64,000 nt of DNA from an uncultured Bacteroidales bacterium (GTDB taxonomy: Bacteria > Bacteroidota > Bacteroidia > Bacteroidales > Paludibacteraceae), in assembly GCA_902771935.1 (NCBI GenBank), contig CACXYM010000007.1, positions 248,001-312,000 of the forward strand, written 5' to 3'. The notes under the pieces were generated by a model. It saw only the letters and a list, made by a program, of their open reading frames with translations. It did not search any database and had not been told where the DNA came from. The translations under genes and the position numbers were made by a program. Positions 1 through 7,760 of this stretch are shown in pieces; the stretch's first letter is position 1; each line of letters opens with the position of its first letter.

Positions 1-2
1 TG

Positions 3-75
<73 letters not shown>

Positions 76-163
76 GAAGGATGTAGATCGAAGCTCTACT
101 TTCGCAAAAGCGGCTGCAAAAGTAGTTCTTTTTTTTGAAATACCAAAATATTTTGCACTTTTT

Positions 164-195
164 TTTGTGTAATTGGCATAAAAATTGTACTTTTG
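164..195 (+). promoter_or_regulatory. Bacteroidota-type promoter for the T9SS plug gene
   Basis: TTTG at 164-167 and TACTTTTG (TAnnTTTG) at 188-195 are separated by 20 bp, matching the sigma-ABfr consensus. The predicted start lies about 35 bp before the TTG start of the next gene. Confidence 0.75.
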
Positions 196-236
196 TCGGC
201 TGGAAGCATATAAAAGCGCTTCGGAAAGAGAGTATT

Positions 237-1583
237 TTGAAAAAGTGGATATTCATATTAGGGTTAATAGCAGTAAGTCTCGGCAGCCAAGCAGAGAAAT
301 ACCGCACGCATGTAGTCACGCCTGAGACGGTTAAGTCGCTGCGGTTACGGTATGTGACGGTTAGTGATGCGGGTATAACCATACAGGACGGTGATCCGGA
401 ACGTGTGTTCTTAGTGAAACGTTCAGGCGAAGAGATAGGTGAAGGTGGTGATGCACGCGGACGAGTGTTAGAGATCAGTTTTGACGAACTGAGCCATGAG
501 GTGCGGCAGTACACGTATAAGGTGCAACATTTGAACGCCGATGGGACAGAGAGTAATTTGAGCAGTTACGAGTATGTAAGCGGATTCACTACAGGTGAGA
601 TAACCAATTACGAGCATTCGTTGAATACGAGCGTGCTGTACACACACTATAGTTTCACTTTTCCCAACTCGGATATGCGGCTTTTGACCAGTGGCAACTA
701 CGCGCTAAAGATATACGAAGACGGAGACGAGGACAAGACGGTAGCAACCGTAGTAGTGAGCGTAGTAGAGCCGGCTATATCAGTAGTCGGAAAAGTGAGA
801 AGTGAGACAGATATAGAGATAAATAGGCGATTCCAACAATTGGACGTTTCGTTAAGCGTTGAAGGTGTAAGGTTTAACGGGCAGATGACGGATTACTTTA
901 TTGTAGTAAGACAGAACGGCCGTTACGACAACGAGGCGTTTAAGCCTAAGCCAACGTATATTGAGAGTAATAAGCTGCGATACACAAACTGCAAGGAGTT
1001 GATATTCGAAGGCGGTAACGAGTACCGTCACTTTGATATTTTCTCGACCTACTTTGCAGGCGCAGGTGTAGATCGTATTGTTCATGACCGTACGGACTAC
1101 CATGCGGCATTATTCGCAGACGGGTGGCGTACAGGTAACTACATGCACGAGTTTGACGTAGATGGCCAATGGAAAATCAATGCAGAACGAACGCTATACG
1201 ACATGGACACGGAAGCTGAGTACATGTGGGTACATTGGGTAGTTCCTTGCGAGAATCCTTGGTTTGATGGTGCGGTATACGTAGGCGGAGACTTATTTGA
1301 AAACGATCTGAGTATGCGTAACCGTATGGCCTATGACGGTGATCGCAAGTGCTACTGGTTAGATGGTCTATTTAAACAGGGAGGATATGATTATCAGTAC
1401 TGGTTCGTGCCAAACCGTTCTGAACGTTTAGCGTTAAGCGCTGAGCGTATAGATAAGGCTGTGACGCTGGAGCGGACGGAAGGAAGCCACTGGGAGACGC
1501 GCAACGAATACACAATTTACGTGTACTATCGTCCATTCGGCAGCAGAGCAGACCAATTAGTAGGTCTGCAGGTGCTGCGGTAA
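237..1583 (+). CDS. Type IX secretion system plug-domain protein (DUF5103)
   Basis: A 448-residue exported protein of the DUF5103 / T9SS plug family, which is thought to close the outer-membrane translocon when no cargo is passing. The TTG at 237 is preferred because it follows a GGAAAGAG site and starts a signal peptide (KKWIFILGLIAVSLGSQA). A longer reading from 135 would begin upstream of the promoter. After the signal, residues 20-130 form the N-terminal beta domain (VTPETVKSLRLRYV), and the C-terminal half is beta-strand rich with many aromatic residues (YWFVPNRSE near the end). It converges on the wzc-like gene with a 4-bp gap. The family is known by sequence similarity only, so the role here is inferred. 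A second T9SS-linked gene (DUF4835) lies at 12.3 kb and a cargo-like nuclease at 33.7 kb. Confidence 0.8.
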   Translation: MKKWIFILGLIAVSLGSQAEKYRTHVVTPETVKSLRLRYVTVSDAGITIQDGDPERVFLVKRSGEEIGEGGDARGRVLEISFDELSHEVRQYTYKVQHLNADGTESNLSSYEYVSGFTTGEITNYEHSLNTSVLYTHYSFTFPNSDMRLLTSGNYALKIYEDGDEDKTVATVVVSVVEPAISVVGKVRSETDIEINRRFQQLDVSLSVEGVRFNGQMTDYFIVVRQNGRYDNEAFKPKPTYIESNKLRYTNCKELIFEGGNEYRHFDIFSTYFAGAGVDRIVHDRTDYHAALFADGWRTGNYMHEFDVDGQWKINAERTLYDMDTEAEYMWVHWVVPCENPWFDGAVYVGGDLFENDLSMRNRMAYDGDRKCYWLDGLFKQGGYDYQYWFVPNRSERLALSAERIDKAVTLERTEGSHWETRNEYTIYVYYRPFGSRADQLVGLQVLR

Positions 1584-1587
1584 TAGA

Positions 1588-4104
1588 TTAGATTTCATCG
1601 TCGTTATAATAGTTATAGGAATCTTTAGGCGCGTAGCGCTTGAAGACTTTTCCGTATATAGCACTGCGGTACTTATCACCATATTTCTTTCGGCCGTATC
1701 CGTAGCCATAAGAGGATGTTCCGTATCCATAACCAGAATAGCCATAGCCATATCCGTACCCGTAGCCAGAGTGTCCTTCGGTAGGAATATCAGAGAGGAC
1801 GATTTGGACTTTCTCGGGCGACTCCATGACCTCAGAAATCTCCATGAGTGTCTGTTTGCAGAAGGATTTATTGGTCTGCATGCAACGAATGACATATAGT
1901 CCTATATCAGACAATTCGAGGATAGTATAAGCATCGGGGACGAGGCCAATAGGAGAAGTATCAATGATGATAAAATCATATTCTTGACGTAGTTGTTTGA
2001 TTGTATTAGCAAGTTTATCGGAGTGAATGAGTTCACCGGGGTTAGGCGCTATCGTACCGGCTCGCATGATGTCGAAATCAAATGGCGAAGGAGCAAGTGT
2101 ATCCTTGAGTTCGCAGTCTCCGATGAGATAGTTAGAGAGACCCATACCGGACTCAAGACCCATTTTTGTATGTATATTCGGTTTACGTATATCGAGGTCC
2201 ATAAGGAGTGTTTTCTTGCCGGACATGGAGAATAGTGCAGCAAGGTTAGAAGAAAGGAAGGTCTTACCATCACCTGACTCGGTGGAAGTAACACAAACGA
2301 CCATTTTGTCCTTACGCTTTACGATAAACTCCATTCGCGTACGAATAGCCCGGAGCATCTCAGCATAACTGGACCGCGGATGGTCGCGCACGAGTGTCGG
2401 GTTTTGCGACTTAGCATGGCGTACGGTACCGATAAGGCGGAAAGGTGAGATTTTTTCGACATCCTTAGTTGTACGCACTTTGTTATTAAGCAGCTCAGAG
2501 ACGATAACCAAGACAAGCGGAATAAGGATACCAAGCAAGAGTGCTGTGGTATTATTATTACGTTTGGTCTTCGAGTTGACAGTAGAGATGGTACGTGCCT
2601 TATCGAGGATGGTGTTATCCGGTGTATTGGAAGCCTTCTGAATCTCGGCTTCTGCCCGTTTTTGCAGGAAGAAAGTATAGTAGTTATCGTCAATACGGTA
2701 GTTACGCTCAATAGCGACCATTTGCAGTTCTTTGGTAGGCAGTTTCTTGATTTCTTTCTCTACCTCGGCATATCGTTTGTCCAAGTCTTTCTTCTCTATT
2801 TCGAGAGAAGCCCTCATGGACTCAACTACTTCGTTAATCATGGACTTGACGTTCTCAATATCCTTGGTGAACTTAGCGTAATAGACGTTTTTTTCGGAGA
2901 GTTCTCCACGCTGGATACGCAGGTCGTTGAGTTGCTGCACGAGCGAGACAAGAGCTACATCATTGAGTCCAAGAGATGTAGGTGCGATAACTGCTCCGGA
3001 CTCCATATTCGTCTCCAGGTAATTGGTGAGATAATCAAAGTAGGTCTCACGCAGGCGCATGGACATCATTTCTTGGTCATAGGTAGAAATTTTATTCATG
3101 AGTTGACCTGCATAGGAGCTAACGTCGACGAACTTATTCTCTTGTCTAAAGTCTGTCATAGCCCCTTCAGACTTCTGTAGAGATTCTTGTAGAGATGCGA
3201 GTTGGTCATTGATGAAGCGTATGGAGTTTTCTGCCACCTCATTCTTTTGTTCAAGGTTCTGGAGCAGGAATATCTCAGCGAGTTTATCGATTATCTCGCA
3301 GTCACGTGCCGGAGTTTCGCTAACGAGTCCGAGCGCCAAGACGGTTGAACCTTCGGTAATGAAACTGAGCGAGAGTCTATTCATTAGCTCCTGTGCGAGT
3401 CCCTCGCGTGAACGGAAGCGAAAATAAACTTTACCACTCTCAACAAGTCTTGAAGTAGGCCAAATAGTAGCTTTGAAGAACGGACAGTCAATAACTTCTC
3501 CATATCGTGCGCGGACGGAGAAAGGTCTGTCCTCATCAGTAGAGGAGACTTTTACTACCCCATCCCCTTCGAAATCCACCTGGAACAGGAGACCGTACAC
3601 ATTGTCACCAACGAATTCGGGTTCTACCTCTATAGGCGAATCGCGGTAGAGGTTACGTTTCTTGAATCGTCCCTGAGTAACATACTCGGTGCGGAGGTAA
3701 GGCAGTGAATCCACGACCCTGCATGCAAGGTCGTAAGACTTAAGCATGATTAGCTGGTTCTGGACGTTCTTATATCCTGCGTCCACGCCGAATCCCTGCA
3801 TAAGTACGGAGTTAGAGCCTCCATATCCAACGGTCTCTTTGATGATTATCGTGCCCTGTGAATAGTATGAAGGGAGCCACTTGCGGTTCTGAAGGTACGC
3901 CACACAGAAAGCAATAATGATTGCAATGACGAACAAGTACCAATAATGAAGGATCTTGAAGACCCACTCCATGATATTGAAGTTGGAGTTTTCATCATCC
4001 TGATTAGGATCCTGGTAAGCGGGTCCATAATTGGCATAATTGTTATACTGGCCGTTGCCGTAATTGCCGTATTGGCCGTTGTTAGATGTGTAATCGTTAT
4101 TCAT
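1588..4104 (-). CDS. Wzc-like polysaccharide copolymerase and tyrosine kinase
   Basis: An 838-residue inner-membrane BY-kinase fused to a Wzz chain-length domain, which controls polymerisation and export of capsule or exopolysaccharide. Order: an Asn/Tyr/Gly-rich cytoplasmic tail (residues 1-40), a first membrane helix (WYLFVIAIIIAFCVAYL), a periplasmic Wzz domain with long coiled coils (about 270-470), a second membrane helix (TTALLLGILIPLVLVIVSEL), then the kinase. Kinase motifs are Walker A ESGDGKTFLSSN, Walker A' LLMDLDIRKP and Walker B FIIIDTSPIG. The C-terminus holds a dense tyrosine cluster of YG repeats, the usual autophosphorylation site. It is the last gene of a four-gene operon after two Wza-like genes (2-bp gap). 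The Tyr-rich N-terminal tail is unusual for the family. Confidence 0.93.
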   Translation of the reverse strand: MNNDYTSNNGQYGNYGNGQYNNYANYGPAYQDPNQDDENSNFNIMEWVFKILHYWYLFVIAIIIAFCVAYLQNRKWLPSYYSQGTIIIKETVGYGGSNSVLMQGFGVDAGYKNVQNQLIMLKSYDLACRVVDSLPYLRTEYVTQGRFKKRNLYRDSPIEVEPEFVGDNVYGLLFQVDFEGDGVVKVSSTDEDRPFSVRARYGEVIDCPFFKATIWPTSRLVESGKVYFRFRSREGLAQELMNRLSLSFITEGSTVLALGLVSETPARDCEIIDKLAEIFLLQNLEQKNEVAENSIRFINDQLASLQESLQKSEGAMTDFRQENKFVDVSSYAGQLMNKISTYDQEMMSMRLRETYFDYLTNYLETNMESGAVIAPTSLGLNDVALVSLVQQLNDLRIQRGELSEKNVYYAKFTKDIENVKSMINEVVESMRASLEIEKKDLDKRYAEVEKEIKKLPTKELQMVAIERNYRIDDNYYTFFLQKRAEAEIQKASNTPDNTILDKARTISTVNSKTKRNNNTTALLLGILIPLVLVIVSELLNNKVRTTKDVEKISPFRLIGTVRHAKSQNPTLVRDHPRSSYAEMLRAIRTRMEFIVKRKDKMVVCVTSTESGDGKTFLSSNLAALFSMSGKKTLLMDLDIRKPNIHTKMGLESGMGLSNYLIGDCELKDTLAPSPFDFDIMRAGTIAPNPGELIHSDKLANTIKQLRQEYDFIIIDTSPIGLVPDAYTILELSDIGLYVIRCMQTNKSFCKQTLMEISEVMESPEKVQIVLSDIPTEGHSGYGYGYGYGYSGYGYGTSSYGYGYGRKKYGDKYRSAIYGKVFKRYAPKDSYNYYNDDEI

Positions 4105-4106
4105 GA

Positions 4107-4886
4107 TTATTTGGATAGTGTAGTCGTGTAATTAAGAACGGATATCAGGAGTGATACCGACGAAGTGATGAGTCCGAGGAAGCCTGTATAAGAGGCGAGT
4201 TTTACAAAACTATCCTTAGTCCGCGCCACGTAAATGACGTCGTTAGGATAGATATAGTAATACTTGGAATCGATAATGGTATTGGATCTGATATCGAAGT
4301 CCAGTATCTCGGGCTCTTCGTTGGTTCTTGGTCGAATAATGCGCACATGTTTGCGGTCTCCTGAGTCGAGCAGGTCTCCGGTCATAGCGAGTGCTTCGAA
4401 GATATTCATCTTCTCCTTATATATATAATACTCGCCGGAGCGTATGTCACCAATAACGGTGAAGGTTTTGTTATAAAGGGCTATCTTGACATCTGCATCC
4501 GGAATTATCTCCTTAAATGCAGCCTTGACGGTATCCTGCGCCTCTTCGACAGTCAGTCCTTCGACGTGAACGGGTTTGAGGAAGGGCAAATCGATGGTTC
4601 CGTCGTCGTACACGCGGTATGAAACAGCGTACTGGGAATTGACTGTCTCGTTGGAACCAAGAATTTTAGAGATGGTCTCGTCCATGGTAATGAGGCGGTA
4701 GATAATCTCGTCATTGACCCTGATACGATAGTCCTCTCGCACGGTATCGCGCTCGTAGGTAGGAATTTTATTCTTTTTGGTGGGTTCTTGGAGTAGTCCT
4801 ATAACCCGGTGACCGTAACAGCCGGTCAGTAGTATGCTCGCTACTATAACCACGAGCAACTGATAGATATGTTTCATTGTTCTCAT
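4107..4886 (-). CDS. Wza-like polysaccharide export lipoprotein (copy 2)
   Basis: A 259-residue outer-membrane lipoprotein of the polysaccharide biosynthesis/export (Wza, SLBB) family. A signal peptide ends in the lipobox LLTGC. The export domain follows from about residue 40 (EDYRIRVNDEIIYRL), with an SLBB-like segment (FTVIGDIRSGEYYIYKEKMN) and a C-terminal hydrophobic stretch (GLITSSVSLLISVL). It probably forms the outer-membrane exit pore with the Wzc-like partner. The next gene upstream is a paralogue: both carry a YLQEPTK/LLQEPTK block just after the lipid cysteine. The start could be ATG 4886 or ATG 4877; 4886 lies 2 bp after the upstream stop, and either gives an intact lipobox. Confidence 0.88.
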   Translation of the reverse strand: MRTMKHIYQLLVVIVASILLTGCYGHRVIGLLQEPTKKNKIPTYERDTVREDYRIRVNDEIIYRLITMDETISKILGSNETVNSQYAVSYRVYDDGTIDLPFLKPVHVEGLTVEEAQDTVKAAFKEIIPDADVKIALYNKTFTVIGDIRSGEYYIYKEKMNIFEALAMTGDLLDSGDRKHVRIIRPRTNEEPEILDFDIRSNTIIDSKYYYIYPNDVIYVARTKDSFVKLASYTGFLGLITSSVSLLISVLNYTTTLSK

Positions 4887-4888
4887 GG

Positions 4889-5737
4889 TTATTTCTTGTA
4901 TTTCTTAACGTGATTAATACCTGTAGCCACAATGGTATAGACGAATATACCAAACGAGAGTGTAGCGGAAACGACAGCTACGCCGGCTCCAGCGGATGTG
5001 ATGCCAAAGGCTTTACCTGTGAGTTCGCGCACGTAAATGATGTCATTAGGTTGGACATAGTAGAACTCCGAATTGATGATATCCTTTGAGCGCAAGTCGA
5101 AAGTTTTGATGACGGTTTCGCCGTTAATCTCGCGTATGATTTTGACCCGTGAACGGTCGGAGTAAGTCTGTAGGTTACCCATGAGAGCAAGCGCCTCAAA
5201 GATGGTCATTTTCTCTTTATCGATAGGATATCGTCCACTCTTGACGCCAATGAGAGAGAAGGTGCGTTGCATGACCGTGACCTCGACAGAGATAGTTGTA
5301 TACCCGGGAATCTCTTTAAGCAAGGACGAGAGTTGCTCCTCCATGAGACGTTTTGTCTCGCGCGTCGTGAGTCCCGCAACTTGCACTTTACCGATGGTTG
5401 GAAAATCAATGAATCCCTCTTTATCAATAAGATATGAGTAGAGTTCGTTCGTTGTTCGTCCACCGCTGTACTGCATCTGCTGCATCATATGGTTACGCGA
5501 CTGTCCGCCACCTGCGTTATACATGTGCATGATGTTCTCGTCCAGAGAGTATACATAGATATAGAGTCTGTCGCCTGTGCGCAGTTTATACTCCTCGAAG
5601 TCGATGGTATCGGCGTAGGAGGGTATATTATTGTGCTTGGTTGGTTCCTGAAGGTAATTGACCTTTTTGGAGGTTACGCATGAGGCGAAAGCCAAGCCAA
5701 TCAAGCTGATTAATAGTATTTGTCGAATATATTTCAT
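4889..5737 (-). CDS. Wza-like polysaccharide export lipoprotein (copy 1)
   Basis: A 282-residue lipoprotein of the Wza export family. The signal peptide ends at LAFASC, followed by VNYLQEPTKHNNIPSY, then the export domain (EYKLRTGDRLYIYVYSLDE) and an SLBB region (RTFSLIGVKSGRYPIDKEKM). A hydrophobic C-terminal segment (GAGVAVVSATLSFGIFVY) may be the pore-forming helix. Its start overlaps the stop of the upstream dehydrogenase gene (ATGA at 5734-5737), which implies translational coupling. Two similar export proteins in one operon could form a mixed pore or serve two polymers; the sequence does not decide. Confidence 0.88.
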   Translation of the reverse strand: MKYIRQILLISLIGLAFASCVTSKKVNYLQEPTKHNNIPSYADTIDFEEYKLRTGDRLYIYVYSLDENIMHMYNAGGGQSRNHMMQQMQYSGGRTTNELYSYLIDKEGFIDFPTIGKVQVAGLTTRETKRLMEEQLSSLLKEIPGYTTISVEVTVMQRTFSLIGVKSGRYPIDKEKMTIFEALALMGNLQTYSDRSRVKIIREINGETVIKTFDLRSKDIINSEFYYVQPNDIIYVRELTGKAFGITSAGAGVAVVSATLSFGIFVYTIVATGINHVKKYKK

Positions 5738-6720
5738 CGTTTTTCGTCCCAGCCAAAGGGGTGTTTTGCTAAAGGTAATCTTGCTAAAGGATGGTAGTCC
5801 CCTACGAGTCCGATAGGTTCGGCGTTACGAATAGTGCTCACTATCTCGATGCATGGTCTAGCCTCGGCGATACGGAAACCATTACCTGCGAGTATTTGTT
5901 TATAGGACTCGGTGTGTAGTTCGGTAAATCCCTGACTGAACTCGAACTCCTCTCCGTCGATTGAGAGTGTGCGGTATGTACGTTTCTCTCCTTGCACGGC
6001 ATTCTCAGGCAGGCAGTCGGCATTGATAGAGAGGAAATAGCGCACGCGGGCTTGTTTGAGTTCGAGGTAACCAGCCACTCGGTCGAAAGACATGACGTGC
6101 ACAATATTCTTCTGCACAGGGCCAAAGATCCACTGGAGCATGTCATAGAAGTGAACGCCGATATTCGTAGCGATACCACCGGATTTATGCACATCACCTT
6201 TCCAAGAAGAATAATACCATTTACCGCGTGAAGTGATATATGTGAGATCCACGTCGTATATTTTGTCCTTAGGTCCTTCCATTACTTTTTTGCGGAGTGC
6301 AGCTATTTTTTCATGTAAACGCAGTTGGAGTATGGTGTATGCTTGATGGCCTGTTTCAGCTTCAAGTTCGACGAGGTTGTCGATGTTGTAGGGATTGAGC
6401 ACAAGTGGCTTCTCGCAGATAACGTTACACCCAAGACGCAATCCGTAACGAATAAAGGCGTCGTGTGTATAGTTAGGTGTACAAATAGAGACCCAATCGA
6501 GGGGATTATCGGTACGCATCTGTTTGGAGCAGAAACGGTCAAATTGCTCGTTTTCAGTATAGAAGGAGCAATCGGGGAATGAACTGTCAAGACGTCCTAC
6601 GGAATCGAACTTATCATACGCAACAAGCAGGTTGTTACCTGTATCAGAAATAGCTTTGATGTGTCTCGGTGCAATATATCCGGCAGCACCTATTAAGGCG
6701 AAATTCAATTTGTTTTTCAT
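5734..6720 (-). CDS. wbpB: Gfo/Idh/MocA oxidoreductase, WbpB/WlbA-like UDP-GlcNAc-uronate 3-dehydrogenase
   Basis: A 328-residue NAD(P)-dependent sugar dehydrogenase. The Rossmann fold opens with FALIGAAGYIAPRHIKAI. The catalytic lysine lies in the family motif CEKPLVLNP (about residue 100), and the substrate histidine region is NIGVHFYDML. It resembles WbpB/WlbA, which oxidises UDP-N-acetylglucosaminuronate at C3 on the way to 2,3-diamino sugars in surface polysaccharides. It is the first gene of the operon with the two Wza-like genes and the Wzc-like kinase, which supports a role in making the exported polymer. The exact substrate is inferred from similarity; partner transaminase and acetyltransferase genes are not in the window. 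Confidence 0.8.
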   Translation of the reverse strand: MKNKLNFALIGAAGYIAPRHIKAISDTGNNLLVAYDKFDSVGRLDSSFPDCSFYTENEQFDRFCSKQMRTDNPLDWVSICTPNYTHDAFIRYGLRLGCNVICEKPLVLNPYNIDNLVELEAETGHQAYTILQLRLHEKIAALRKKVMEGPKDKIYDVDLTYITSRGKWYYSSWKGDVHKSGGIATNIGVHFYDMLQWIFGPVQKNIVHVMSFDRVAGYLELKQARVRYFLSINADCLPENAVQGEKRTYRTLSIDGEEFEFSQGFTELHTESYKQILAGNGFRIAEARPCIEIVSTIRNAEPIGLVGDYHPLARLPLAKHPFGWDEKR

Positions 6721-6742
6721 ACGAGATTACATAATTAGCGTG

Positions 6743-6774
6743 CAAAATTACTGCTTTTTTTGCATATATGCAAA
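6743..6774 (-). promoter_or_regulatory. Promoter of the polysaccharide operon
   Basis: On the minus strand TTTG (6774-6771), 20 bp, then TAATTTTG (6750-6743). It lies 22 bp upstream of the wbpB ATG. The -33 box directly abuts the U-tract of the preceding terminator. Confidence 0.8.
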
Positions 6775-6775
6775 T

Positions 6776-6812
6776 AAAAAGTGCAGATTTCGTCAAAAAC
6801 CAGCACTTTTTT
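6776..6812 (-). terminator. Bidirectional terminator between the 167-aa gene and wbpB
   Basis: A 9-bp stem (AAAAAGTGC at 6776-6784, GCACTTTTT at 6803-6811) with an 18-nt loop, flanked by T-runs on both strands. It lies downstream of the 167-aa gene and just before the wbpB promoter. Confidence 0.65.
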
Positions 6813-6816
6813 AGTC

Positions 6817-6844
6817 AAAAGGCGAAGGGCGAAAGGCGAAGGGC
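6817..6844. repeat. Heptad array, four 7-bp units (consensus GAAGGGC)
   Basis: Four units in register: AAAAGGC, GAAGGGC, GAAAGGC, GAAGGGC. It lies just downstream of the stop of the 167-aa gene. The same purine-rich unit type occurs inside ligA at 36.4 kb. Confidence 0.8.
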
Positions 6845-6859
6845 GCCTACGCTAGTCGC

Positions 6860-7363
6860 TCAAGAGTGGCGGGCTTTGAGTTGGGCACGGAGAGCAGCAG
6901 CTTGGGCCTCAAGGATTTCGGCCTGATGTTTCAGCATGTAGTCGGAGACATTTTCGGAAGAGGTCTTCTCGGTAGCAGTAGCAGAGATATCTGCAAGGTA
7001 TTCGGTATACCACTGCTCAAAAGGATGTTCTACTTTCCACTCATGTTGAAGCATAGCGAACTTCCAATTCTTTGGGTCGGAATACGGACGATTATTTGCA
7101 CCAATCCGCATAGCCGCGTTCCATTCTTCAGTTACTTGAGCGATTCGCTCGTCGGTAGTCCAGAGTTCGCGAATCTGTTTGTGGGCTGCCCCGAAAGCAA
7201 GCGAGTTCCACTTCTGACGCGGAGACTGGTTACGTTGATAACCTTCTACGCGGTCGCGATAGAATTGATTTCCGGCTTTGTCTACATAGTAATAACCGGG
7301 ACTTTCTTTTTTTGTTTTGCCGTGCACTTTAGCAACTGGACTTACGTTTTCAGCTTGTGCCAT
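6860..7363 (-). CDS. Unknown 167-residue protein
   Basis: I do not recognise this family. It has no signal peptide, no membrane segment and no cysteine. The N-terminal third is basic and aromatic (KTKKESPGYYYVDKAGNQFYRDRVEGYQ), the middle is Trp-rich (QKWNSLAFGAAH, NWKFAMLQHEWK), and the last 45 residues are an Ala/Glu/Gln helix likely to form a coiled coil (KHQAEILEAQAAALRAQLKA). Codon use resembles neighbouring genes, so it looks like a real, soluble, possibly nucleic-acid- or partner-binding protein. Its consensus promoter is 200 bp upstream, giving a leader of about 195 nt that contains the 11-bp repeat array. A terminator follows at 6776-6812, so it is a single-gene unit. Confidence 0.75.
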   Translation of the reverse strand: MAQAENVSPVAKVHGKTKKESPGYYYVDKAGNQFYRDRVEGYQRNQSPRQKWNSLAFGAAHKQIRELWTTDERIAQVTEEWNAAMRIGANNRPYSDPKNWKFAMLQHEWKVEHPFEQWYTEYLADISATATEKTSSENVSDYMLKHQAEILEAQAAALRAQLKARHS

Positions 7364-7442
7364 AATGATAAATATTTAGTTGTTATATGATTTTTTGTGT
7401 CTCATAGTTGAAGTATACTTGTAGTATAGTAAAAGTGTACTT

Positions 7443-7541
7443 GACCGTCGATTCACTGTCGATTGACAGACACTTCATCGTCGTTCAATCGTCTGTCGAC
7501 CGTCGGGTGACTGTCGGGCGACCGTCGGGTGACCGTCGGAA
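7443..7541. repeat. 11-bp tandem array, nine units in register (consensus GACCGTCGGGT)
   Basis: Nine consecutive 11-bp units can be read without a gap: GACCGTCGATT, CACTGTCGATT, GACAGACACTT, CATCGTCGTTC, AATCGTCTGTC, GACCGTCGGGT, GACTGTCGGGC, GACCGTCGGGT, GACCGTCGGAA. The last four are nearly identical and the middle ones have decayed. The array lies in the transcribed leader of the 167-aa gene (on the RNA it reads as CGAC-rich repeats). Confidence 0.85.
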
Positions 7542-7564
7542 AGAGACGGAAACGAATGAGGGTG

Positions 7565-7596
7565 CAAAAGTAGTACAAATTATTGGATTGTGCAAA
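7565..7596 (-). promoter_or_regulatory. Promoter of the 167-aa gene
   Basis: TTTG (7596-7593), 20 bp, TACTTTTG (7572-7565) on the minus strand. The start is expected near 7558, so the leader to the ATG at 7363 is about 195 nt. Confidence 0.78.
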
Positions 7597-7603
7597 TAAA
7601 ATA

Positions 7604-7635
7604 GCAAAAATCGCTCAAAGTTGAACGATTTTTGC
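7604..7635 (-). terminator. Terminator downstream of the lipoprotein gene
   Basis: Perfect 10-bp stem GCAAAAATCG/CGATTTTTGC with a short loop that can pair further (TCA/TGA), then TATTTTATTT on the minus strand. It is 125 bp past the lipoprotein stop and directly before the promoter of the 167-aa gene. Confidence 0.7.
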
Positions 7636-7662
7636 AATGAAAGGTTGTTTAGAATTCCGGAA

Positions 7663-7732
7663 AAGAGGTGATTTGACTCCCAGAGAAGAGGTGATTTGAC
7701 TCCCAGAGAAGAGTTATTTAACTCTTGGAGAG
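7663..7732. repeat. 23-bp tandem repeat (two identical copies plus a degenerate third)
   Basis: Two identical 23-bp units occupy 7663-7685 and 7686-7708 (core GGTGATTTGACTCCC). A decayed third copy at 7709-7732 is an exact palindrome over AGAGTTATTTAACTCT. They lie just after the lipoprotein gene stop, probably in its 3' UTR. Confidence 0.8.
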
Positions 7733-7760
7733 TTTAGTAGTTTCCGGCGGTGAGATCCGA

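Noticed and set aside
7443..7541. CRISPR array
   Set aside because: Units are 11 bp without spacers and there are no cas genes in the window.
7408..7599. 63-codon plus-strand frame through the 11-bp array
   Set aside because: Opposite to the promoter and leader of the 167-aa gene, and its residues reflect the repeat units only.
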